From Panax quinquefolius (lineage: Eukaryota; Streptophyta; Magnoliopsida; Apiales; Araliaceae): a stretch of DNA of 64,000 nt. A program made the position numbers and the translations under genes. The stretch's first letter is position 1. Every line of letters starts with the position of its first letter. Below, piece after piece: positions 11,238 to 20,932 of the stretch. Under the pieces are notes generated by a model, which was given only the letters and a program-made list of their open reading frames with translations, was not told the DNA's origin and did not search any database. The stretch covers positions 119,165,363-119,229,362 of the forward strand of contig CM035164.1 of the NCBI GenBank assembly GCA_020205615.1, in the 5' to 3' direction.

Positions 11238-11776
11238 TGTTGGGCCATAATACTTTAGACATGTTGGGTAGGTCTTGAAAGTAGTGGGTCGGTTCATTGG
11301 GCCCACCCAGTGGGTGGGTAATATCTTTGTTTTGGGCCTATGGAATATTGGAATTTTGGAAGCGTTGGTAGATCTACTTAGATGAGTATGGTTCTACTTG
11401 GGCTTTGACCGGTGTAGATTGGGGATAGAACTTTGACTGTCATCTCTGCATTGCATTTAATGAGGATTGGACAAGGCTTAGTCGGCAAAAGATTGTGGGC
11501 TCAGGGAAGTCAGTTGCATACAGGACAAACCGGACTTTGGAGTATATGTTAGAAGGATCACACACAATCTAAAGGTAGCTAATTCATTATTATCTCTCAA
11601 GCACTAGACAATATTTTCCTCCATTGTTAAACTTGTGATCGCCGATACTGACTCTCACGCCGGAGCTATCCCCTGACGGTCAAGCCATCAAGCTTTTGGT
11701 GTTGACTTGTTGAACTGTGCAGGATATCGGACGCGTCTTAGTAATTGGGACGTGGGGAAAGATCTTGGCGTTAACA
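11238..11776 (+). repeat. 5' LTR of Tat-2
   Basis: 539 bp with TG...CA ends, followed at once by TTGGCGCTAGAAGGAGGGC (11777-11795), the primer-binding site shared with Tat-1. It aligns along its whole length with the 3' LTR at 26058-26584 with many small indels and substitutions, so the insertion is not recent. Confidence 0.9.
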
Positions 11777-11855
11777 TTGGCGCTAGAAGGAGGGCTGTGT
11801 TCTAGTGTTCTTGAAGTTTTCAATCACAAATTGTAGCTGCTCTACGTCGGAATCC

Positions 11856-13196
11856 ATGGTGAAGAAGAGTAGAATAGTTACTTCCAAAGGATAGCTGATG
11901 GCTATGACTTCGTCTACACAATGAGTATCTGTCAAGGATTGATTGGGTCCTTCAAAGAGTGCTCATGCTGGTACTGCTTCCAAGCAGGTTTCTGAGGGTT
12001 CTCATTCGAGAGCCCAAGGTGATGCTAGAAGAAGATTGATTTTTGTTGCCGAGAGAAGACCTGGCCATGGTCGAAAAAGGGTAGAAAGCATACTGCTTAG
12101 AATCCTATACCGAAGTGGTCAGATTAACAGGCCTATTAAGTTAGAAAGAAGTCTACACTATAAAGACATGTCTCGAGGCCGTCCTTAGGATCGAAACAGA
12201 GTAGATAAAGACCTAACAGCCATTTTCCTGATTGATCGAAGAAGGGTATTCCGCCCTATTGGTCTTCGGGATTATGGTCGAAGAAGAGTAGATGAAGACC
12301 CAACAGCCATTTTTCCGATTGATCGAAGAAGGGTATTCCGCCCTATTGGTCTTCGAGATAATGGTCGAAGCAGAGTAGATGAAGACCCAACAACCATTTT
12401 CCTGATTGATCGAAGAAAGGTATTCCGCCCTATTGGTCTTCGGGATTATGGTCGAAGTAGAGTAGATGAAGACCCAACAGCCATTTTCCTGATTGATCGA
12501 AGAAGGGTATTCCGCTCTATTAGTCTTCATGATTATGGTCGAAGCAGAGTAGATGAAGACCCAACAGCCATTTTCCTGATTGATCAAAGAAGGGTATTCC
12601 GCCCTATTGGTCTTCGGGATTATGGTCGAAGCAGAGTAGATAAAGACCCAACATCCATTTTCCTGATTGATCGAAGAAGGTTATTTCGCCCTATTGGTCT
12701 TCGGGATTATGGTCGAAGTAGAGTAGATGAAGACCCAACAACCATTTTCCTGATTGATCGAAGAAGGGTATTCCGCCCTATTGGTCTTCGGGATTATGGT
12801 CGAAGCAGAGTAGATGAAGACCCAACAACCATTTTCCTGATTGATCGAAGAAGGGTATTCCGCCCTATTGGTCTTCGGGATTATGGTCGAAGCAGAGTAG
12901 ATGAAAACCCAACATCCATTTTCCTGATTGATCGAAGAAGGGTATTCCGCCCTATTGGTCTTCGGGATTATGGCCGAAGCAGAGTAGATGAAGACCCAGC
13001 AACAATTTTCCTGATTGATCGAAGAAGGGTACTCCGCCTTGTTGGTCCTCGGGATTATGGTCGAAGCAGATCCTGAAGCCGCACTCCTGAGAATCCACTG
13101 AGGGCACACCTCCCTGTGGATACTCGTCTTCAGAGATGCTCGTCTAAAGCTGTAGGTTCAAATGGAAAACACCAGACTGTTCAGAAGAAACTTTGA
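11856..13196 (+). pseudogene. Tat-2 gag remnant with 29-codon minisatellite
   Basis: The ATG at 11856 starts a frame matching Tat-1 gag: SAHAGTASKQVSEGSH and RRPGHGRKRVE parallel SAYASTASKHVSEGSH and KRPDHGRKRVE of Tat-1. Stops occur early (TAG near 11892) and at 12186. After that the same frame stays open from 12189 to the TGA at 13074-13076 across about ten repeats of DRRRVFRPIGLRDYGRSR... (29 residues each). Beyond 13076 a short stretch resembling the start of the gag domain follows, then the sequence jumps to RT. Minus-strand frames here are shadows of the repeat. Confidence 0.75.
12150..13076 (+). repeat. 87-bp tandem repeat, about 10 units, in the gag frame
   Basis: GATTGATCGAAGAAGG recurs at 12230, 12317, 12404, 12491, 12578, 12665, 12752, 12839, 12926 and 13013, always exactly 87 bp apart. 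Since 87 is 29 codons, the gag frame is preserved. Units differ by scattered substitutions. The monomer resembles the arginine-rich gag segment of Tat-1 (about 6300-6500), where it occurs in only about two loose copies. Confidence 0.93.
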
Positions 13197-13874
13197 TGAG
13201 ATTTAAATTCCAAATCGGCAGAAAGATGTTTGCCAATCTTTGGTACGTGGAAAGGGCCGAAGAATGCTAAGACCCTCCAGTGGACTTCGGGCTGTGAAGA
13301 CGCCTTCCAAGGAATAACGACCTATCTTTCTTCGGTGCCTTTGTTGGTGAAGCCCGCTCTTGCTGAGCTATTGTATTTGTATCTGGCAGCTAGTTCGTTT
13401 GGCGGTGGGAAGCGATTTTAGTGCGAGAAGTTGAAATGCAAAGACCCGGTTTACTATATAAGCCGTGTCCTTAGGGATGAAGAAATAAGACGACGATAGT
13501 TATGGAGAAGCAGATGAGTCCGACAAAACCGTTGCAGTGCTTCAGCAGAATCAGAATTCGTGGGCGTTGTTTGCAGACGGGTATACTACTTTGGACTCAT
13601 CTCCAACTATTGAGGAATTTTGGGTGCCGTCCGAAGCTGCAGGTGTTCTTCGGAGGGTTCATGTGGATATTTGAGTCAGCTAAATAGTTCGATCCTGCAT
13701 CAGCCACCAAAAAGGCTATATTCGATTTTATCTCATATACCTTTTGTTGTCTGGGGGGTATTCATACTGGGTCCATTGGGTCCATTGCCTAGGGATCAGG
13801 TTAACAGACGCCAGTTCATGGGATCGAAGTTTGAAGTGTTAAGTAAGGATTTCAGTAGCTCATCCGTAGTCTGA
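13197..13874 (+). pseudogene. Tat-2 pol scraps (RT thumb, RNase H, integrase)
   Basis: Short pieces of pol are joined by deletions. At 13215-13420: GPKNAKTLQWTSGCEDAF and PLLVKP...ELLYLYLAASS, matching the RT/RNase H junction of Tat-1. At 13445-13500: DPVYYISRVLRDEE, RNase H. At 13530-13590: LQQNQNSWALFADG, start of the second RNase H. At 13675-13860: LYSILSHIPFVVWGV and RQFMGSKFEVL, integrase core, with most of the core missing between them. No active domain remains. Confidence 0.82.
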
Positions 13875-13890
13875 CAGGCACAACAAATGC

Positions 13891-14335
13891 CACCTCGGTG
13901 TAAGGAGGTTCGGGTGGACTCGCTGACCATTCGATGGTAGCCTTATTGGCAGGTGGTCCTTATGAGTTTGTCAGTCCCTTCGTGGTAGGCAAACGTCATC
14001 GGTGTTAGGAGGTTCGGGTGGACTCGCTGACCATTCGATGGTAGCCTTATTGGCAGGTGGTCCTTATGAGTTTGTCAGGCCCTTCGTGGTAGGCAAACGT
14101 CATCGGTGTTAGGAGGTTTGGGTGGACTCGCTGACCATTCGATGGTAGCCTTATTGGCAGGTGGTCCTTATGAGTTTGTCAGGCCCTTCTTGGTAGGCAA
14201 ATGTCATCCTTTAGACTTTGTCAGGCCCTTCGTGGTAGGCAAATGTCATCCTTCAGACTTTGTCAGGCCATTCGTGGTAGGCAAATGTCATCCTGTGGGT
14301 TTGTTAGGCCCTTCGTGGTAAACAAATTCCCTATG
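13891..14335 (+). repeat. 104-bp tandem repeat plus 42-bp subarray in Tat-2
   Basis: AGGAGGTTYGGGTGGACTCG recurs near 13903, 14007 and 14111 (period 104 bp), the reverse complement of the monomer at 566-980. The array then passes into a shorter repeat: GTYAGGCC occurs at 14178, 14220, 14262 and 14303 (periods 42, 42, 41), made only of the GGCCCTTCGTGGTAGGCAAA part of the monomer. Confidence 0.88.
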
Positions 14336-14591
14336 AAGCAGATCTACCTCTCACTTTGGTAACGAATAAGTATTGCATTACTTTATTACCTGATTTTTAA
14401 GTGTTGAATTCGGGTCACATTATTACTTGATCTTATCTGTTATATGGCTTGCTTAGTTATTGACAAACAGTTTAAGATTATACATTTTTCATGTTGATTG
14501 ATGATGAATTATTGACAAGAAATGGTCAAGGGTGTAATAAGGATAAGAATTTGTTAATCATTTCATTGATAACTAACTGTTACAAAGGAGA

Positions 14592-17172
14592 TGTAAGACC
14601 CCAACTTTTATAAATAAAGATGAATTTTCTATAAATATTATTTTTGAATATTATGGAGTAAATTTGATATAATGTTATAGTTGTGGATAATATTTATAAA
14701 TTTTGCAAAGTAAGCAAGTTGTTATAAAATATTCGTTTGGTGGAGAATATTCTTTTTTGTGGGAGAATATTAAATGCGACAAGACAATCATTAAGTGGAC
14801 CCCACAAAGGAATTATTGTAGGATTGAAAACGACAAAAATACTTTATGAAAATAATGGCGAGGTGTTACCGTTAAAAGCATTGAACTACCCGTTAGTAAA
14901 AAGTACGATGTCGCGTGGTTGCATAAGTAGCACACACCAGTATTGATTATTGATGCTTACGTGAGAAGTCACTCATTTATACTCAATTATTACTGATGAT
15001 AAATTTTTGCATCATATCTCTTATATTATTGATTCAATTATTGTCACAAGTATCATCTCACGTATAATATGTTATATTATTAAATCAATAATTGAGACGA
15101 CAAGTTATAAATGATTAATAATTGTTGGAAGATTAAATATGTGTTGATTAAAAATAAAATGATTTGTGGTAATATTTATTCAATCCTTGATGTATATAAA
15201 GAGTCTATTATGAGACGTTTGTGGTAAGTTTGGTTATTTTATGGGGGGCCCATATGTTATCTAAGAGTCTCTTCGTCAATAGTAATTACCTTCGTCAATT
15301 GTAATTACCTTTGTCAATAGTAATTATCTTCGTCAATAGTAATTACCTTCGTCAATAGTAATTACCTTCGTCAATAGTAATTACCTTTACCAGACGTCAA
15401 ACCACTTGCCGTTTCATATTACAGGCGTCGAACCAATTGTCGTTTCACATTACAGGCGTCAAACCACTTGGTGTTTCACATTACAGACGTCAAACCACTT
15501 TTCTTTTCATATCACCAGTCATCAAGCCACTTGCATTTTCACATTTCAAGTGCTAAGCTAAAAATCTTCTATAAATAGAGGCCTAGTGCTTCATTATTTT
15601 TCACGAATTCATTCAAGCTATAGAGAAAGAAAGTATAGAGAGAATAAGAGAGAAAGAAGAGTGATACATTCTACTACACTATTGCAGTATTCAATCTCCT
15701 ACTAATGTAAAGGGTGTTGTTATTCTTCTTATTCATGAAGAAGCTGTTGTTATTCTATTGCTTATTATTACATTGGAATAACTCAGTATATACGCGGTTT
15801 ACCTGTGCTTGGTGACATTCTTCTATTATTACATTGGAACATCACATGCTCGTGTGTTTTACACCGGACTGGTTAAAATCTTTATTATTATTACATTGGA
15901 ACATCACATGCATGTGTTTTACAGGACTGGTTAAAATCTTTATTATTATTACATTGGAACATCACATGCGTGTGTTTTACACCGGACTGGTTAAAATCTT
16001 TATTATTCTGTTGGAACATCACGCTTTTGCAAATTTTGCCTAACTTTGGTTCCGTTATTATTATTCTGTTGGAATAACTTTGTTTATCTGAAGCAATCGC
16101 ATGCACGGTGATTTCTTTTGTTATTCCATTCTTTATTATACTCAGTTCGTTAAAGTTTTGACTTCTATACACCATGAAATTAGTAGAATATCCTTGATAT
16201 TTACGCTTCATCCAGTATCTTTTCATGGAAATATTCTTCTGATCATTCTTGAATTTTACTCTACAAAGCAGTATCATGTTGACAATTTTGACATTATTAG
16301 TTCCTGGATAAATTAATTCTTGAACTTGTTTTATTGAATTCTTATATCATTGTCATCATCCACAAGTTTATATTATGTTGAAAGTCATCTGTAGCCTGTA
16401 GTGCATAGATGGACTTGATATGATTATGACCAGGAATTATTCGGTGTAATCATGACCGTAATGTTACAAATGATGTGGTAAAAGTTATCATTGGCCCGTA
16501 GTGCATTGATGGACAGTTGTTGGCATGATCATAACCATTACTGAATACACAAATGTCATTGGTTGTAGTGCATGGATAATTTGTGGTCTTGATACTAAAG
16601 AATATCCTTGGCCGTAGTGCAGGGGTGATTCGATGATGTGGATTATTTATTAAGCTGAGTCCCGGCGATAAAATTCATGAAAAACCTTTTAAATCATAAA
16701 AGATAGTAGATTTTATTCTCTACTTGACTCTTTTAATAGATTGCTTGTTCCGCTGTAGTTAAACTTGATGTTGTTATTTTTTATCAGTTTAACATTGTTG
16801 AAGGCTAACGATAATTTATTCTGCATTATCTTAGTCATAATATTTCTTACTGGGCTAGTTGAGCTCACCCTTTCTTTCACTATTCTCTTCAGGAAATGAG
16901 AAAATAGCAGGGACTAGTCGGGGAACGGAGTGACGGTCCAGAGGATAGCATTAGTAGTCCTCACTATTCTGTGAAATAGTGTGTTAATAATTGTAATGAG
17001 GACTCCTTTTGAGTTTGTATAATCTCTAGTAGACAATAATTGTATTTAAACTCAAAGTTATGTTTTGTCGTATTGTATACGACAGTTGTATTAGTAAGTT
17101 GTATTTGAATTTTGTACCATGTATCTGACGACCTAAGATGGGTGATGTATACCTAATTTTGGGGGCGTCACA
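14592..17172 (+). repeat. 5' LTR of Tekay-1 (2.6 kb)
   Basis: TG...CA ends. It contains a TATA box (TATAAATAG at 15570), a 19-bp tandem CTTCGTCAATAGTAATTAC (about 6 units, 15271-15385), a 31-bp repeat with the core GTCAAACCACTTG (4 units, about 15392-15520) upstream of the TATA, and a 60-bp repeat (ACATTGGAACATCACATG at 15831, 15893 and 15951, plus a variant near 16008) downstream. The 3' LTR at 20933-23467 has the same modules with differences in spacing. Confidence 0.92.
15570..15580 (+). promoter_or_regulatory. TATA box of the Tekay-1 5' LTR
   Basis: TATAAATAGAG lies about 980 bp into the LTR and is conserved at 21908 in the 3' LTR; equivalent TATAAATA boxes occur in both solo LTRs and in Tekay-2. 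This is where genomic RNA synthesis would begin. Confidence 0.6.
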
Positions 17173-17174
17173 GT

Positions 17175-17186
17175 TGGTATCAGAGC
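17175..17186 (+). promoter_or_regulatory. primer-binding site of Tekay-1 (initiator Met-tRNA)
   Basis: TGGTATCAGAGC two bases after the 5' LTR is the standard plant retrotransposon site that pairs with the 3' end of initiator Met-tRNA to prime minus-strand cDNA. Confidence 0.9.
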
Positions 17187-17355
17187 TTAGGGATATAATC
17201 CGGCTAAGATGTGAGAATAATCTTTGGGAGGGAGAGGCAGAATTCCTTCGCTAGTATGACCTACCTAAGTTTATGTGGTATTTAATTGGTCGGTCAGAAT
17301 TTAGGGATAATATGTTACATGTCAATTAACCTTTGTTTTGTGGCAGTATCTGAAA

Positions 17356-18480
17356 ATGACATCAGAGAATGTTGAGAATAGCAATGGAGCACAGGCGACC
17401 GTTGATTCACCACATATCAATAATCGAGGATAATGTGCATCGTGAAGAAGCGACAACCCTCATGCAAACAACAACACCGACCAAATGATGAATGATCAAA
17501 TGTTCGGGGCTTTATGCAATTCATACAACAAAGAAAGTAGAGGCGGCTCACATCCAAAATGCGGTGAAAACACTTGGAAACTCTCAAAGCGGTCACCGCT
17601 AAAGCAGATTCAAGAGCTGGGACCACGGAGTTTAAGGAGAGCCAAAACCACTTATGGCGGAAGCATGGATAAAGCAGATCACCAAGATATTTGATGTCTT
17701 TGGTTGCTCCGAGGAGCAAAGATTCCCTCGCCGCCTTTATGTTCTTGGAGAGGAAGATTACTTGGTGCGAATCCCAGAAAGCGTACTCAAACTCGCCGTC
17801 TTGAAGATGTCTTGGGAGAAGTTCCAAAGGCATTCAACGATAAATACTTTCCCAAAATTATTCGTCACATGAAGGAGGTGGAGTTTATCAAGTTGGAACA
17901 AAACAATATGGCCAGTGTCGCAATACGAGGCTAAATTTGCGGAGTTATCCCGGTTTGCATCCCACTTTTTGGATAATGAAGAGAGAATAGCAGAGATGTT
18001 TTTCGAGAGGTTTGAAGCGGAGATATCGTCAACATCTTATTTCTCATAAACCGTGTTTATATTCGAGATGTTGTAAATAGGGCTCGATTAGTGGAGCGCG
18101 ATAACGAGTCAATATAACTAAAAGAGAAAGCAAACAAAAATGATAATCTGGGGTGTGAGCAATCATCAAAGCGGTGACAACAAGCGTGGAGGAATCAACA
18201 AAGCGAAATTGTAACCACTTGGTGGTAATCGAGGCCAAAATAATAAGAATGGACATTTCATGAAGAGGAGATTCAACAATGATGGAAAGACGTCAACACC
18301 AGCACCTGTCGTTAAGGAAGGAGAACGACCACCTATCATATGTTTTAAATGTGGAGGGGAGGGGCACATCAGTCCAAACTGCGCAATGCCATCTAAAGCA
18401 TGTTATAATTGTGGAAGAGAAGGTCACTTAGCCCGATTTTGTCGTTCACCGAAGACAAATTTAGCTAGGATGGAGGCACC
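17356..18480 (+). pseudogene. Tekay-1 gag
   Basis: An ATG at 17356 opens only a short frame. Gag-like pieces then appear in several frames: IFDVFGCSEEQ (17.68-17.71 kb), AFNDKYFPKIIRHMKEVEF (17.83-17.89 kb), and from 18260 a frame with two CCHC zinc knuckles, CFKCGGEGHISPNC and CYNCGREGHLARFC, which bind genomic RNA. The order is that of chromovirus gag. At least three frameshifts separate the pieces, so no full protein is possible. Confidence 0.83.
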
Positions 18481-19036
18481 AAAGGCCGTCCAAGAAAAGC
18501 CAAAACCGGTAGTGCAAGGGAGAGCGTTTGTTGTGACCTCCCAAAAAGCAAGGAACCCGAATGAGGTCATCATGGGTAAGCTTATCATAAACTCTAACGA
18601 AATCTATACTTTATTTGATATCGGTTCTACCCATTCTTTTATTTCTCCTACTTGCGCTCATCGATTAAATTTGACTCCGGAGAAATTAGACTTTGACTTA
18701 TCTGTGGAAACTCCGTTGGGAGAAACCTTCATTACATCCACTGTTTATAAGTCTTGTTTGGTTCAAATCGGTACCCTCACATTACCTGTAGATCTTATTT
18801 CATTGAAAATACTTGCATTTGATGTGATTCTAGGGATTGATTGGTTAACTACTTATCATGCAAAAATTGATTGTTTTCGTAAGGTTGTTAGCTTTCATAT
18901 TCCTAATCAACCTATTATGCGAATTCAAGCGACCAAACCATTAAAATCAATCACGATCATCTCAAGCCATAAAGCTATTCGTTTATTGAAAAAGCGGATG
19001 TCAAGCTTTCTTAGCTCATATCACCGATTTAAATAA
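18480..19036 (+). pseudogene. Tekay-1 aspartic protease
   Basis: Continues the frame of the zinc knuckles. The active-site box reads YTLFDIGSTHSFIS, where the family has D-[ST]-G; Ile replaces the hydroxyl residue, so catalysis is doubtful. The second signature DVILGIDWL lies about 70 residues on. The frame ends at 19036, before the RT lead-in. Confidence 0.8.
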
Positions 19037-19042
19037 AAATAA

Positions 19043-19488
19043 ATGCATTTGAACGATATTTCTATTGTTAATAAATTTCCTGATGTATTCCCCGAAGAAC
19101 TTCCTGGCCTACCCCCTGAGCGTAAAATTGAATTTTGTATCGACCTTGAACCCGGTACAAAACCCATTTCCAAAGCCTCAAATATTTCTTTACTCAAAAG
19201 GAACTCAAAAAGCGACAATGACGTTGGCTTGAACTGTTGAAAGATTATGATCATACCATCCAATACCATCCTGGAAAAGCGAACGTGGTACCTGACGCAT
19301 TGAGTAGAAGATCATATGCAATACGAAAAGCGATATTGTCAATATGAAAGGCCCTTTGTGTGACTTGCAAAGGATGGAGATAGAGTTAAAGACTCTGGGG
19401 ACCCATGTGATGATGGCGAATATCTGAGTAGAACCGCAGGCTTTAATCGATAAAGTTAAAGTTTGCTTCAAATTACGGACCACAGAAG
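19043..19488 (+). pseudogene. Tekay-1 RT lead-in fused to RNase H end; RT core deleted
   Basis: 19043-19185 reads [14 protein letters not shown] and [12 protein letters not shown], the conserved approach to RT. The next residues ([10 protein letters not shown] in a shifted frame, then [21 protein letters not shown]) are from the far end of RNase H. Everything between, the whole polymerase active site and most of RNase H, about 1.3 kb in the related Tekay-2 copy, is missing. This copy could only move using enzymes supplied elsewhere. Confidence 0.82.
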
Positions 19489-20357
19489 GTGATGCGTATG
19501 AGGAAGAAAGTGCAAGAAGGTGCTATGCCAGAATCAAGAATCGATGAGGAAGGAATACTTCGAGTCAACTCCAGACTCTGTGTTCCTAACGACCCTAATT
19601 TAAAATATAAAATCATGATGGATGCGCCCAACACACCGTTTGCAATCCATCCTAGGAGTACCAAAATGTATCATGATATTCGTCATATATTTTGGTGGAG
19701 CAATATGAAGAGGGAGTTAGCGTAGTTTATCTCAAGGTGTCTAACTTGTCAACGAGTTAAAGCGGAGCAACAAGTACCAAAAGGTCCATTGCAACCACTT
19801 GAAATTCCAGAATGGAAGTGGGAGCACATTACCATGGATTTCGTTACCGGTCTTCCTAAGGTTTCTCAAGGCATAGATGCGATTTGGGTCATTGTTGATA
19901 GATTGACCAAGTCCGCTCATTTAAATCGACATCGAGAAACTTATACACTTGAACGTCTTGCTCGGATGTACATAAAGCGAGATTGTAAAGACCGCATGAT
20001 ATCTGCGGTATCCATAGTTTACGATCGAGACCCAAGATTCACTTCATGATTTTGGATTAGTTTGCAAAAAGCTATGAGGGCAGGACTTACGATTTAGCTC
20101 TCGGATATCATCCTCCTCGAACGGACGGACGATCGAGAGGACTATTCAAACTCTTGAAGATCTATTAAGACTCGTGTCCTTGATTTCAAAGGAAGTTGGG
20201 ACAAGTTCTTACCATTGGTGGAGTTTTCCTACAACAATGATTATGAAGCAAGTATTGGCATGGCTCCATTCAAGCGTTGTATGGAAGAAAGTGTCGTTCT
20301 CAAGTATCTTTGGGATGAAGTGGGTGAAGTAATGTTGTTGGGACCAGAGTTGTACGT
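19489..20357 (+). pseudogene. Tekay-1 integrase core
   Basis: Zinc-binding HHCC region: HPRSTKMYHDIRH and CLTCQRVKAEQ, with one in-frame stop (19723-19725) between. The catalytic core begins WKWEHITMDFVTGLP (first Asp) and has IVYDRDPRFTS around the second Asp. The third acidic residue region near 20120 (TDGRSRG) is frameshifted. It continues into the C-terminal domain at 20358. Confidence 0.83.
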
Positions 20358-20921
20358 ATGATGACTACGGAAAAGATTCAAACGATCCGACAACGTATAA
20401 AAACCTCACAAGATCGACAAAAGAGTTATGCTGATCTTCATCGAAAGGACGTGGAATTCGATATAGGAGATCATGTGTTGTTGCGTGTTGCTCCATGGAA
20501 AGGAGTTACGAGATTTGGAAAGAGAGGAAAACTCAATTCTCAATTCATCGGCCCATTTTTAATCCTCGATCGAGTAGGAATTGTGGCCTATAGACTCGCA
20601 TTACCGCCAAGTATGTCTCGTGTTCATAACGTTTTTCATATATCCATGTTACGTAAATATGTGAATGACCCGAACCACATTATTGAGTTAGAACCGGACG
20701 AAATAGCGGAAGAATTGACGTATGAAGAAGTTCCTGTTCAAATTTTGGATAAGAAGGAACATATTCTACGCTCCATGGTTATACCTCAAGTCAAAGTTTT
20801 GTTGAGAAACCACGATGTTGAGGAAATGACTTGGGAGTTAGAATCTGAAATGAAATCAAGGTATCCTTACCTCTTCGACATACCAGGTACGTACCCTAAT
20901 TTCGAGGGCGAAATTTCATAA
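20358..20921 (+). pseudogene. Tekay-1 integrase C-terminus with chromodomain
   Basis: 187 open codons. The first part (DIGDHVLLRVAPWKGV, GPFLILDRVG, SRVHNVFHISMLRKY) is the GPY/F-type DNA-binding module. The last about 60 residues, LTYEEVPVQILDKKEH, RSMVIPQVKVLLRNH and EEMTWELESEMKSRYP, match the chromodomain that in chromoviruses steers integration to particular chromatin. The frame ends ten bases before the polypurine tract and LTR. The start is lost upstream by frameshift, so this is a fragment. Confidence 0.87.
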
Positions 20922-20932
20922 GAAGGGGAGGT

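Noticed and set aside
12213..13109. Two long minus-strand ORFs with a 29-residue repeat (NQENGCWVFIYS type)
   Set aside because: They are shadows of the plus-strand gag minisatellite; because the period is a multiple of three, every frame without a stop in the monomer stays open. The plus frame matches Tat-1 gag, the minus frame matches nothing.
15891..16277. 128-codon minus-strand ORF in the Tekay-1 LTR
   Set aside because: Repeats such as NNKDFNQS come from the 60-bp LTR repeat; the frame is not kept in the 3' LTR.
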